NCBI GenBank assembly: GCA_031271065.1
Contig: JAISWP010000175.1
Span: 1-6,506, forward strand
Origin: Synergistaceae bacterium
GTDB taxonomy: Bacteria > Synergistota > Synergistia > Synergistales > Synergistaceae
Reading direction: 5' to 3'
Length of the DNA stretch: 6,506 nt
Below the pieces are notes generated by a model. That model was given only the letters and a program-made list of their open reading frames with translations. It searched no databases and was not told the DNA's origin. The stretch's first letter is position 1. Each line of letters starts with the position of its first letter. The translations under genes were made by a program, and so were the position numbers. This document shows positions 1 to 6,312 of this stretch, in pieces.

Positions 1-794
1 TCCGCGATGACGTTGTAGACCTCGGCCGCGTCGATGCGCCCGAACGAAAGGACAGCGGTTTTCTGCGGATCGACCTCCCGGGTGATTATGGACTGGAGCG
101 CGATCTGTATGAGCGCCGACAGATACAGCGGATCGTTGGTGAGATATGGTGTGGAGCCGTGCCCGCCCTGTCCGGACAGCCCGATGTGCAGTTTGTTCGT
201 GAAGGCGGTGACGCCGCCCTTGTTGGTGAATATCTGCCCATACGGCAGAAACGGCACCCAATGGATGCAGAGCATCTTTTCTATGCTGAAGCGCTCTTTG
301 ACGCCGGCGTCGATGAGGTATCTCGATCCGCCCTTGCCCTCGTCGGCGGGCTGAAATATGAACACTACCGGGTGTTTGAGGCTCTCCCTGTGCTCCGATA
401 TCAGAGCCGCGGCGCCCAGCATGGCCGCCATATGGGCGTCGTGCCCCTGTACGTGGGACGCCCTGTAGTCGTAAGAACTGAAGGGGAGTCCCGTGTCCTC
501 GTGCACCTCCACGGCGTCTATCTCGGTCCGGAAGGCGAGCGCCCCTCCGGGAAGGCCGCCGCCTATCCTGCCTATCACGCAGGTGGAGAGCCCCAGCCCT
601 TTTATGACCTCCATGCCGGGACATGACGATAACAGCCCTTCGATCTTGCCGGACGTCATGTGCTCTTCCATGCCCAGTTCCGGGAACTGGTGGAAATTTC
701 TCCTCCACTCGACCAGGTCGCCGGCCATTCCTTTCGCTCCGGAAAGCAGTCTCTCGCCGACCTGGGTCGATGACATCAAATCAATGGCGCCCAT
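1..794 (-). CDS. M20D-family amidohydrolase (partial; 3' end beyond the left edge), non-canonical metal site
   Basis: The first 264 residues of a metal-dependent amidohydrolase of the M20D group (hippurate / N-acyl-amino-acid / IAA-amino-acid hydrolase type), presumably cytoplasmic since no signal peptide is seen. Family landmarks appear in order: WRRNFHQFPELGMEE (30-44), AFRTEIDAVEV (87-97), GHDAHM (117-122), PADEG (149-153), the metal-ligand-type His in CIHW (H178), the lid-domain motif GQGGHGSTP (208-216), and the start of the NVIPE-type motif at the edge (NVIA, 261-264). Oddities: the usual HACGHD is HVQGHD, so the metal-bridging Cys is Gln116, and the usual PAEEG is PADEG, replacing the general-base Glu by Asp151. 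Activity may therefore be altered or lost. The ATG at 794 is preceded by GGAAGG and begins 4 bases after the stop of the CbiA-like gene, so the two are almost certainly co-transcribed. Family membership is firm; the substrate cannot be told. Confidence 0.9.
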   Translation of the reverse strand, partial: MGAIDLMSSTQVGERLLSGAKGMAGDLVEWRRNFHQFPELGMEEHMTSGKIEGLLSSCPGMEVIKGLGLSTCVIGRIGGGLPGGALAFRTEIDAVEVHEDTGLPFSSYDYRASHVQGHDAHMAAMLGAAALISEHRESLKHPVVFIFQPADEGKGGSRYLIDAGVKERFSIEKMLCIHWVPFLPYGQIFTNKGGVTAFTNKLHIGLSGQGGHGSTPYLTNDPLYLSALIQIALQSIITREVDPQKTAVLSFGRIDAAEVYNVIA

Positions 795-798
795 GATT

Positions 799-2193
799 TT
801 AACCTTCCAGCCAGCGGCGGAAAGACGCCGGGGCGCTCCAGGGTTCGAGGCGCATTGAGGAGGCGAGGATTCGTCCCTTGCACCACCCGTCCTCGCCGGA
901 CTGTTTGGCGTCCAGATTCCCCCTCGTCTCCCAGCACTCGTCCCCCGGCTCATGCGATTCGAGAGAGAGGTTGGGAGACGAGTACCCCCACACCCATTCC
1001 TGGGAACCGGAGATGAGGGGGTTGAGTTTTTTGCGGATGGCGACGGATTTCTGAGGGACTCCTGTCGTGGCCGACTTATAAGCGCTGCTGTAGGGCAGTA
1101 TGCCAAAGCCCCTTCCGGCGCCGCCTCCCGCGTATTCCGGAGGCAGGGTTATCCTGTCCCCCAGTATGGGGGAAGCGCCTCCTTCAGCCAGCATGAAGGA
1201 GCTCCCGTTCGACGCCCTGTTGAGCATCGTCTTGAGATATATGTTTCCGAAAAATTTGGGAAGGACCATATAAATGGGACCGTGGGGGATGTAAACCCCG
1301 TGTATCGGCACGTTGTGGACGATGCTCCCCTCCAGCGGGACCTCCACGACGTTGCACCCGAGGGCCCGCATGAGATGTTCCGTCCCGTCGCCTCCGATGG
1401 TCAGAGTCTCGTGCCGCACTACCGCGATGTTGACCTTTCCGCTGTCCGTTATCGGCTCGCACAGTCTGGGCTGAGGCGTCCAGGCCGATCTGAAGCCGGC
1501 GAGAGCGCTGAAAATGGGCCAGCTGACCTGGTAATCCATGTTCATGAGCTGCAGCGACGCGGATTTTATCGGGAATACGGCGCGGGACGCACTCTCGAAA
1601 AAGAGGTCCGAGAGCAGAGGAATGTTTCTGTCCATACTCCTTGGAAGCGAACCTATCGGTATTATCGTAAAAAGACGCCCCGCCTCTCTGTCCACCATCT
1701 CGTACTCCCTGTCATTGAGGACGGACCTGAAAAGTGCGGACCTGACTTTGATCGAGGTGTTTCGCTGAAGGGAGTTCGTTACTTCGCTCAAGGTCCTGAC
1801 TGTGAGTGTCGACGACGCGTCGCTGTAGAGCACGGGGACAAGCTCGCTTTCGAGCCATTCCGCGAGAAGTGTGCACTCCTTGGGGACACGGAAGGGAGAA
1901 TCTTCCGTCCATCGTCCCCCCAGACTCGTCAGAACGACGTTGAGGCAGTCCGGGCTGGCGGCTTGCTGAAACAGCCATCGCAGGCTCGCGCGGCCGTCGC
2001 AGAGAGTCGGGTCCAGCAGGGTCACCGGTTGATTGCACAGCAGCTGAAGCAGACGGAGGGATAATTCATCGACATTGCCCAGGAACAATCTCAATTTGTA
2101 ACCCATGTTTTTCAACGCTGTAACTATTAAAATTCCTGACATTATTTTTCCGGGCCGTTGTTCGTCGGCTATTATCACCCTCGGAAGATTCAA
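799..2193 (-). CDS. CbiA/CobB-like protein (cobyrinate a,c-diamide synthase homologue), probable pseudoenzyme
   Basis: A 464-residue protein whose whole length follows the CbiA/CobB plan: a P-loop NTPase-like (dethiobiotin-synthetase-like) N-terminal half and a class I glutamine amidotransferase-like C-terminal half. CbiA normally amidates the a and c carboxylates of cobyrinate using ATP and glutamine. Matching segments are LPRVIIA (3-9), a LLDP motif (59-62), an IPIGSLPR segment (178-185), GVYIPHGPIY (299-308), GRGFGILPY (361-369) and the terminal KGRILASSMRL (440-450). Key residues are degenerate. The P-loop GxxxxGK[T/S] reads DEQRPGKI (10-17), keeping Gly15-Lys16 but losing the first Gly and the Thr/Ser. 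The AECGG nucleophile motif reads AEGGA (336-340), with Gly338 in place of Cys. The C-terminal HLHF-like and GHEFHYS-like His motifs are also missing. A normal a,c-diamide synthase reaction is thus unlikely. The length and clean frame argue against simple decay. The TTG start is chosen because AGGAGG lies 7 bases before it; the longer GTG start at 2214 has no such site. Confidence 0.75.
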   Translation of the reverse strand: MNLPRVIIADEQRPGKIMSGILIVTALKNMGYKLRLFLGNVDELSLRLLQLLCNQPVTLLDPTLCDGRASLRWLFQQAASPDCLNVVLTSLGGRWTEDSPFRVPKECTLLAEWLESELVPVLYSDASSTLTVRTLSEVTNSLQRNTSIKVRSALFRSVLNDREYEMVDREAGRLFTIIPIGSLPRSMDRNIPLLSDLFFESASRAVFPIKSASLQLMNMDYQVSWPIFSALAGFRSAWTPQPRLCEPITDSGKVNIAVVRHETLTIGGDGTEHLMRALGCNVVEVPLEGSIVHNVPIHGVYIPHGPIYMVLPKFFGNIYLKTMLNRASNGSSFMLAEGGASPILGDRITLPPEYAGGGAGRGFGILPYSSAYKSATTGVPQKSVAIRKKLNPLISGSQEWVWGYSSPNLSLESHEPGDECWETRGNLDAKQSGEDGWCKGRILASSMRLEPWSAPASFRRWLEG

Positions 2194-2200
2194 GATTACG

Positions 2201-2206
2201 CCTCCT
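2201..2206 (-). promoter_or_regulatory. Ribosome binding site that fixes the TTG start of the CbiA-like gene
   Basis: On the minus strand AGGAGG is followed by a 7-base spacer (CGTAATC) and TTG at 2193. The in-frame GTG at 2214 lies upstream of this site and has only a T-run before it, so TTG is the better start and removes seven residues from the longest reading. Confidence 0.8.
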
Positions 2207-2209
2207 GCT

Positions 2210-2238
2210 TCCACAAAAAAATGATATGATGGTATAGT
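2210..2238 (+). promoter_or_regulatory. Sigma70-type promoter with extended -10 for the PPDK_N-like gene
   Basis: TCCACA (2210-2215, four of six matches to TTGACA), a 17-base spacer, then TATAGT (2233-2238, five of six matches to TATAAT) preceded by TGG, which gives the extended -10 TGn. Transcription would begin near 2245, leaving a leader of about 50 bases before the ATG at 2295. The -10 sits inside the TGGTA-N5-TACCA dyad, so a protein bound there would block RNA polymerase. Confidence 0.55.
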
Positions 2239-2249
2239 TTACCACATAA
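2221..2249 (-). promoter_or_regulatory. Possible weak promoter for the CbiA-like / M20 operon
   Basis: On the minus strand TATCAT (2226-2221, five of six matches to the -10 consensus) has TTATGT 17 bases upstream (2249-2244), which matches the -35 consensus at only two positions. It lies about 28 bases before the TTG start. A promoter is needed in this gap because the gene is divergent from its neighbour, but this placement is tentative. Confidence 0.3.
2230..2244. promoter_or_regulatory. Operator-like dyad TGGTA-N5-TACCA
   Basis: A perfect 5-bp inverted repeat (TGGTA, spacer TAGTT, TACCA) centred between the two divergent genes. It overlaps the predicted plus-strand -10 box and the spacer of the possible minus-strand promoter. 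Size and position suit a dimeric repressor acting on both genes, but no regulator gene lies in the window and short dyads can arise by chance. Confidence 0.35.
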
Positions 2250-2257
2250 TCAGGCGC

Positions 2258-2269
2258 GTCACATGTGAC
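2258..2269. promoter_or_regulatory. Perfect 12-bp palindrome GTCACATGTGAC
   Basis: A gap-free 12-base palindrome that lies about 13 bases downstream of the predicted plus-strand transcript start and 12 bases before the AAGGAGG ribosome binding site. As DNA it could be a roadblock operator; as RNA a gap-free palindrome makes only a poor hairpin. Its half-sites TCACA/TGTGA resemble the CRP half-site but in the opposite order and without the 6-base spacer. Confidence 0.35.
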
Positions 2270-2294
2270 TGCGGCGGGATAAGGAGGAACAGGG

Positions 2295-4007
2295 ATGAAT
2301 CTGCCGGCCGAAGATTACGGCACTTTCTCCGCGGAGAGTTTCTTTTGCGGAAACGGAACGCTGATAGGCGCCGGGCGCTGCGGCGGGAAAGCCAAGGGGC
2401 TGGCGTACGCCAGCATGGTCCTGGCCGGATCTCCCCTGGAAGAAACGATAGGTTTCCCTGATCTCTCCATAGTGCTTTCCACGGAAATATTCGACGACCA
2501 CATCGCGCGCAGCGGTCTTTCATCGCTTTACGACGAGGACGACTGGGAGCGGGTCATGGAAGAAGTGGACCGCACGCTCTTTTCCCCTTCCGTGAAGTTC
2601 GAGTTCGAAAAACTGCTCGACCGTTTCGACGCGATAGGCTCGCCTCCGCTCGCCATCCGGTCGAGTTCCCTGCTGGAGGACTCCACCTCGCTCGCGTTCG
2701 CGGGCAAATATCAGACCTGCTTTTCTCCCAACTGCGGCTCCCGCGCCGAGCGCTGCGGTACGCTGGAGCGGAGCGTCCGCAGCGTGTTCGCGTCGGTATT
2801 CAATCCGTCCGCCAGGGCTTATCGTGAAAAGCACGGCAAGTCCCATCGGGATGAGTCCATGGCGGTTCTGATACAATCGGTGTCGGGAAAGAAGCACGGC
2901 AGTTATTTCTACCCTGAACTTGCCGGCACGCTCTTTTCCCGCGTATTCCGAAGGCCGAACCCGAGGATAAAAAAAGAGGACGGTCTGATGAGGCTCTGTT
3001 TCGGGCTGGGGACCAGGACAGTGGACCGCTGCGCCGCCAGGACGTTCTACCTCACAAACCCGTCGCTCCGTCCGGAGGGCAATCTGCCGTCGCAGATAGC
3101 CGGGGCGAGCCAGGAATATTTCGACTACATCGACGTCGAGCGCGGCGCTTTTCTCACGGGGGCTCTATCGTCTTTCGGCGGATTCCTCCGCAGGGAGCAC
3201 AGAAACTACGGGGTTTACGTGCAGAATTACGGCGACGATTTCCTCTACTCGACGCTGGCCGATCCCGAGGTGCCGGTGCGCCCCATCTTCTCATTCCCCG
3301 AGCTGCACGTGAGGGAGCGGGCGCTGTTCGACACGTCTAAAGCTCTCCTGAAACACATGGAAAGCGCGGCCGGGTTCCCTGTCGATATAGAGTTTACCTA
3401 CGAGACCGATCCCAGGAAGCTCAGGCTGCTTCAGATGCGCCCTCTCGCGTCCTACGACGAACTGGGCAAGGTCGAACTGCCGGAAGTCCCGGCGGAACGG
3501 ATCATCTTCACGGGAGACAGGATGGTCAGCAGCGGGATGCTGGAGGGCGTGACCCATCTGGTCTACGTGGACGCCTCCCTTTACAGGAACGAGTGGGATC
3601 CGTCCGGCGCGGCCCGGGCGATCGGGGAGATAAACAAGCGTCTTGCGGGGACGAAATACATTCTGGCGGGGCCGGGCAGGTGGGGCAGCAGGAATCCGGC
3701 GCTGGGAGTGCCCATCAGGTACGACGAGATATGCAGCTGCGGCGTGCTGGTGGAGATCAGCGTGCCGGATCTCAGTTTCTCGCCGGAGCTGTCCTTCGGC
3801 ACACACTTCTTCCTCGATATGGACTGCGACGGCATCCTTTATCTGCCGGTGTTCGGAAAGCACGACGGCAGCAGATACAACACGGAGTGGCTGAACTCGA
3901 AACAATACACGCCCGGCGGACACCCGGCCGTCAGAATATACAAGGGCAGGTTTTCGGCCTATCTGGACGGCGAAACGGAGTCCGGCATAATCATTTCCGA
4001 CGAATGA
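2295..4007 (+). CDS. PEP synthase / PPDK ATP-grasp domain protein lacking the phosphohistidine domain
   Basis: A 570-residue cytoplasmic protein. Residues about 20-385 form the nucleotide-binding domain of the PEP synthase / pyruvate phosphate dikinase family: GGKAKGL (30-36), AIRSSSLLEDS (120-130), FAGKYQT (135-141), VDIEF (363-367) and the closing LLQMRPL (378-384), where Gln380 and Arg382 match the usual Q-x-RP end of the ATP-grasp fold. A separate C-terminal module (about 400-570) contains GPGRWGS (459-465), an LGVP motif (470-473) and GTHFF (502-506). I recall this arrangement from uncharacterised PPDK_N proteins of several anaerobic phyla. The mobile His domain and the PEP-binding barrel are absent, so it is not a complete PEP synthase. 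It could be a nucleotide-dependent kinase or ligase acting on an unknown acceptor. ATG at 2295 follows AAGGAGG with 7 bases between. The gene is divergent from the CbiA-like gene and convergent with the adenosyltransferase gene. ATA and AGG codons are frequent. Confidence 0.85.
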   Translation: MNLPAEDYGTFSAESFFCGNGTLIGAGRCGGKAKGLAYASMVLAGSPLEETIGFPDLSIVLSTEIFDDHIARSGLSSLYDEDDWERVMEEVDRTLFSPSVKFEFEKLLDRFDAIGSPPLAIRSSSLLEDSTSLAFAGKYQTCFSPNCGSRAERCGTLERSVRSVFASVFNPSARAYREKHGKSHRDESMAVLIQSVSGKKHGSYFYPELAGTLFSRVFRRPNPRIKKEDGLMRLCFGLGTRTVDRCAARTFYLTNPSLRPEGNLPSQIAGASQEYFDYIDVERGAFLTGALSSFGGFLRREHRNYGVYVQNYGDDFLYSTLADPEVPVRPIFSFPELHVRERALFDTSKALLKHMESAAGFPVDIEFTYETDPRKLRLLQMRPLASYDELGKVELPEVPAERIIFTGDRMVSSGMLEGVTHLVYVDASLYRNEWDPSGAARAIGEINKRLAGTKYILAGPGRWGSRNPALGVPIRYDEICSCGVLVEISVPDLSFSPELSFGTHFFLDMDCDGILYLPVFGKHDGSRYNTEWLNSKQYTPGGHPAVRIYKGRFSAYLDGETESGIIISDE

Positions 4008-4043
4008 CCCGCGGTCAGGGTGGTACAGGCTGGTTTAAACGGC

Positions 4044-4119
4044 GCCGGGCCAAAGGCTGATTTTAAAGTTTCGCTGCCCGGCTGTCCTGAGACTGCGGCG
4101 CCTGCCCGGACGCGGCAGC
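4044..4119. terminator. Hairpins between convergent genes, possible weak bidirectional terminator
   Basis: The 117-base gap between the convergent stops (4008-4124) holds two inverted repeats. GCCGGGC (4044-4050) pairs perfectly with GCCCGGC (4076-4082) across a 25-base AT-rich loop. GCG-CTGCC pairs with GGCAG-CGC (about 4098-4119), with one bulged base and a 7-base loop. The second is followed on the plus strand by ATTTAGCTTTCT, only moderately T-rich and already inside the adenosyltransferase stop region. No clean U-tract follows either hairpin on the minus strand, so an intrinsic terminator is not firmly shown. Confidence 0.3.
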
Positions 4120-4124
4120 GCGAT

Positions 4125-4667
4125 TTAGCTTTCTATACCTTTTCTGGCGGGTATGCCCGCTTTGTAGTAGTGCTTGATCTCCTGCATTTCCGTGACCAGG
4201 TCGGCCATTTCGATCAGTTTACGCGGCGCGCCTCTTCCCGTGAATACCAGTTCCACCATATCCGGCCGCTTGGCGGCGGCGGACAGCAGATCGTCCTCCG
4301 ACAGCAGGCCGAGGTTGAAGGCCACATTGACCTCGTCCAGGATGACCAGATCCCAGCGCCCGCTTTCCATCTCCTCCACCGCGTCCCTGAGCCCTTCCGC
4401 CGCCGCCGCTCTGTCCTCTTCCGTCGGGCTGCGCATGATGAATTTGCCTGTGCCGTACTGTTTGCAGGTAAGATTGTCGAGATGGCCCAGTATTTCCATC
4501 TCGCTGTAGCTTCCGACTTTGAGAAACTGAGCGAAAAGGACACTGAACCCGGCCCCTAACGCCCGTATGGCAAGCCCCATTGAGGCTGTCGTCTTGCCTT
4601 TGCCGTTTCCCGTATATACCTGCACGCATCCTCTGGTGTACGCGTCCTTTTTGCTGTCGTAGACCAT
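4125..4667 (-). CDS. cobO: Corrinoid adenosyltransferase (CobO/BtuR/CobA type)
   Basis: A 180-residue ATP:corrinoid adenosyltransferase. It transfers the 5'-deoxyadenosyl group of ATP to reduced Co(I) corrinoid, giving adenosylcobyrinate a,c-diamide or adenosylcobalamin in the cytoplasm. The family P-loop GNGKGKTT (20-27) is intact, followed by the conserved GLAIRALGAG (31-40) and QFLK (47-50). WDLVILDEVN (105-114) forms the Walker B-like strand, LVFTGRGAP (140-148) follows, and the C-terminus ends with the typical IKHYYKAGIPARKGIE (164-179). Length is normal for the family, though shorter at the N-terminus than E. coli BtuR. All expected motifs are present, so it is probably active. ATG at 4667 follows AGAGGAGG, with good spacing. 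It is the last gene of the cheV operon, 17 bases after the unknown gene, and no other cobalamin gene with an intact active site lies in the window. It may work in salvage as well as de novo synthesis. Confidence 0.93.
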   Translation of the reverse strand: MVYDSKKDAYTRGCVQVYTGNGKGKTTASMGLAIRALGAGFSVLFAQFLKVGSYSEMEILGHLDNLTCKQYGTGKFIMRSPTEEDRAAAAEGLRDAVEEMESGRWDLVILDEVNVAFNLGLLSEDDLLSAAAKRPDMVELVFTGRGAPRKLIEMADLVTEMQEIKHYYKAGIPARKGIES

Positions 4668-4685
4668 TCGCCCCTCCTCTGTCCG

Positions 4686-5348
4686 TCAGTAATTATCCAA
4701 GGACAGCTCTCTCTGGGGACCGATTAGGCGTCTTGTCTCGTCGAGTTCGAAATCCGTCAGGAGGCTGGATATGAGAAGCTCGGTTATGTCGTCCGTCTCG
4801 TAGGGAATGGAGCAGCGCCTGAAGCCGAACTTTTCCGCGAAGTAAGGCACGTTGCCGGCGGCCTGCCTCGTGCTCGCGTCCAGGGCCAGAGTGAGCGCGA
4901 TCAAAAATTCGCCGCAGTCAAAGAGGGGGTTTGTGCTTGCCGCCACCAGCACTTTGCACTCGTCCAGCAGGAGCGAGCTTTTCCATATCCCGCAGAGGGT
5001 GATCCCGGCCCCGAACAGTTCGCCGGCGCCCTCCATGCCGTGGAGCACCTTTTCCATACCCTTTGAGTATGAGAACACTATCGAAAACCCCTTGTGACCG
5101 TCCGGGCTGAAATGGGGCCTGATGAGATTTTCCGGGACCAGTGTCCCGACGGGGCAGTCCTCGTCGTTCCACATATAAAGCAACTCACTCCCAAGACGCA
5201 TCGCCATCTCCGCTATGCGGCCCAGCGAGTCGCTGAAGAGCGAGTTAGTGGTTATAGGGTTGAAGTCGCACCGGTACGGCACCCACGTCTCGATATCGAA
5301 ATCCATGTCCTGGTTCCAGTAAGGCAGACGTGAGATACTATCGAACAT
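4686..5348 (-). CDS. Uncharacterised protein, middle gene of the cheV operon
   Basis: A 220-residue protein I do not recognise. It shows no signal peptide, no clear transmembrane helix, no P-loop and no Cys-pair metal motif, although six Cys are scattered through it (28, 65, 119, 131, 145, 179). The sequence reads like a mixed alpha/beta soluble domain. A Trp/acid-rich stretch (MWNDEDCPVG, 59-68) and a weakly hydrophobic core (FLIALTLALDA, 148-158) are the most distinctive parts. It starts 4 bases after the cheV stop and ends 17 bases before the adenosyltransferase gene, so it is certainly part of the same transcript. The ATG at 5348 lacks a clear ribosome binding site and probably depends on translational coupling to cheV. 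An internal ATG at 5306 would give 206 residues and has a weak GGAA upstream. Context suggests a cytoplasmic signalling or metabolic partner, but no function is claimed. Confidence 0.85.
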   Translation of the reverse strand: MFDSISRLPYWNQDMDFDIETWVPYRCDFNPITTNSLFSDSLGRIAEMAMRLGSELLYMWNDEDCPVGTLVPENLIRPHFSPDGHKGFSIVFSYSKGMEKVLHGMEGAGELFGAGITLCGIWKSSLLLDECKVLVAASTNPLFDCGEFLIALTLALDASTRQAAGNVPYFAEKFGFRRCSIPYETDDITELLISSLLTDFELDETRRLIGPQRELSLDNY

Positions 5349-5352
5349 ACGC

Positions 5353-6291
5353 TTAAGAAGCCAGCTGTTTCTGCGCTTTTGGCGTTTTTGAAAGCAGTTC
5401 TATTATCTTTTCGAGGAGCTTGTGCATCTCCGGCTTCGTTATCTGAGCGTCGGCCCCTATGCTCTGGGCCTTGCGCTTTATATCCTCAGCCATTACGCTC
5501 GAAAACACTATGACCGGTATGTGTGACAGCTTGGGGTCCTCCTTGACCCTCCTCGTGAGTGTCAGTCCGTCCATCTTCGGCATCTCTATATCGGTGAGCA
5601 GTATGTCGAAGTCGTCCCCGTCCTCGACCAATCTGTCCCAGGCCGCTTTTCCGTGACCTACTGTCTCGAAGTTGTGAAAAGAGCCCGAGATCAGCACGTC
5701 CTGTATCAGCTTGCGGATGAGAGGGGAATCCTCCGCGACCAGTATTTTGTATTCGTCAGGGTCGCCCAGGCTGCTGACCGCGTCCGAGGACATGTCCGTC
5801 TCCAGCTTGAACTGGTCCGCCAGTGACGGGTTTACCACCTGGACTATGCGCTCGTAGTCGAGCAGCAGGATGTTGCGCCCCTCGCGCTTTATCACGTAGA
5901 GCGCGTTTTCCCCGAGGAAAGTGCCGGTCAGGGTGGCGTCCAGCTCGTCGGAGTTGATCCTGTAAATTCTGTCCACCGCGTCGACCACGAATCCGAGTTT
6001 CATCTTGTTGAACTCGGCCACGATCAGTTTGCTGCCCTCCATCTCGACCTCCGGGGGTATGTCGAGATAAATTCTCAGGTCTATGAGGGGTATGACCTCG
6101 CCCCGGATGGTGGTGATGCCCTTCATCGCCGGGTGGGTCTGAGGCACGTCTCGGGCGCCGGGCCAGCGTAGTATCTCTCTGGTCTTGTCCACATTTATGG
6201 CGAAATATTGATTGCCGAGGAGGAAAACCACCACCTGCCATTCGTTGGTCCCGACCTCGGTGAGAATTTTCTCGTCTCCAAGCTGTGCCAT
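5353..6291 (-). CDS. cheV: Chemotaxis coupling protein CheV (CheW domain + receiver domain)
   Basis: A 312-residue CheV. The CheW-like coupling domain spans about 18-155 (VVVFLLGNQYFAINVDKTREI at its start, then MKGITTIRGEVIPLIDLR at 57-73, LLLDYERIV at 142-150). It links chemoreceptors to the histidine kinase CheA. The response-regulator receiver domain spans about 181-302, with acidic residues E187-D188, phospho-acceptor D234 in LLTDIEMPKMDG, S264/S265 in VIVFSS and the conserved K286 in TKPE, so it should be phosphorylatable by CheA and act in adaptation. ATG at 6291 is chosen because GGGGAG (6300-6305) lies 8 bases upstream; the longer GTG reading at 6300 overlaps that site. No CheA, CheW or receptor gene is in view, so it is away from a full che cluster here. 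It is first in an operon with the unknown gene and the adenosyltransferase. Confidence 0.95.
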   Translation of the reverse strand: MAQLGDEKILTEVGTNEWQVVVFLLGNQYFAINVDKTREILRWPGARDVPQTHPAMKGITTIRGEVIPLIDLRIYLDIPPEVEMEGSKLIVAEFNKMKLGFVVDAVDRIYRINSDELDATLTGTFLGENALYVIKREGRNILLLDYERIVQVVNPSLADQFKLETDMSSDAVSSLGDPDEYKILVAEDSPLIRKLIQDVLISGSFHNFETVGHGKAAWDRLVEDGDDFDILLTDIEMPKMDGLTLTRRVKEDPKLSHIPVIVFSSVMAEDIKRKAQSIGADAQITKPEMHKLLEKIIELLSKTPKAQKQLAS

Positions 6292-6299
6292 ACCGATCA

Positions 6300-6305
6300 C
6301 TCCCC
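6300..6305 (-). promoter_or_regulatory. Ribosome binding site that fixes the cheV start
   Basis: GGGGAG on the minus strand with 8 bases to the ATG at 6291. A GTG codon at 6300-6298 overlaps its last base and cannot use it, so the protein begins MAQLGDEK rather than three residues earlier. Confidence 0.8.
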
Positions 6306-6312
6306 AATCTGA

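Noticed and set aside
159..626. Plus-strand ORF of 155 codons opposite the M20 gene
   Set aside because: The minus strand reads through this stretch as a continuous M20D protein with all family landmarks; the plus frame has none.
952..2064. Long plus-strand ORF of 370 codons opposite the CbiA-like gene
   Set aside because: It is antisense to a gene with clear family motifs, has no recognisable domain, and has an Arg/His/Pro-rich composition typical of a shadow frame in GC-rich DNA.
2194..2214. GTG start at 2214 for the CbiA-like gene
   Set aside because: The AGGAGG site lies downstream of this codon and is spaced correctly for the TTG at 2193; the GTG has only a T-run upstream.
2194..2294. 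Cobalamin riboswitch before the CbiA-like gene
   Set aside because: The gap is only about 100 bases, shared with a divergent promoter, and I see no B12-box-like sequence, so there is no room for the fold.
3291..3923. Minus-strand ORF of 210 codons inside the PPDK_N-like gene
   Set aside because: Shadow of the plus-strand gene; low-complexity Arg/His/Pro content and no motif.
4020..4559. Plus-strand ORF of 179 codons opposite cobO
   Set aside because: The cobO frame on the minus strand has an intact P-loop and C-terminal signature, so this is an antisense shadow.
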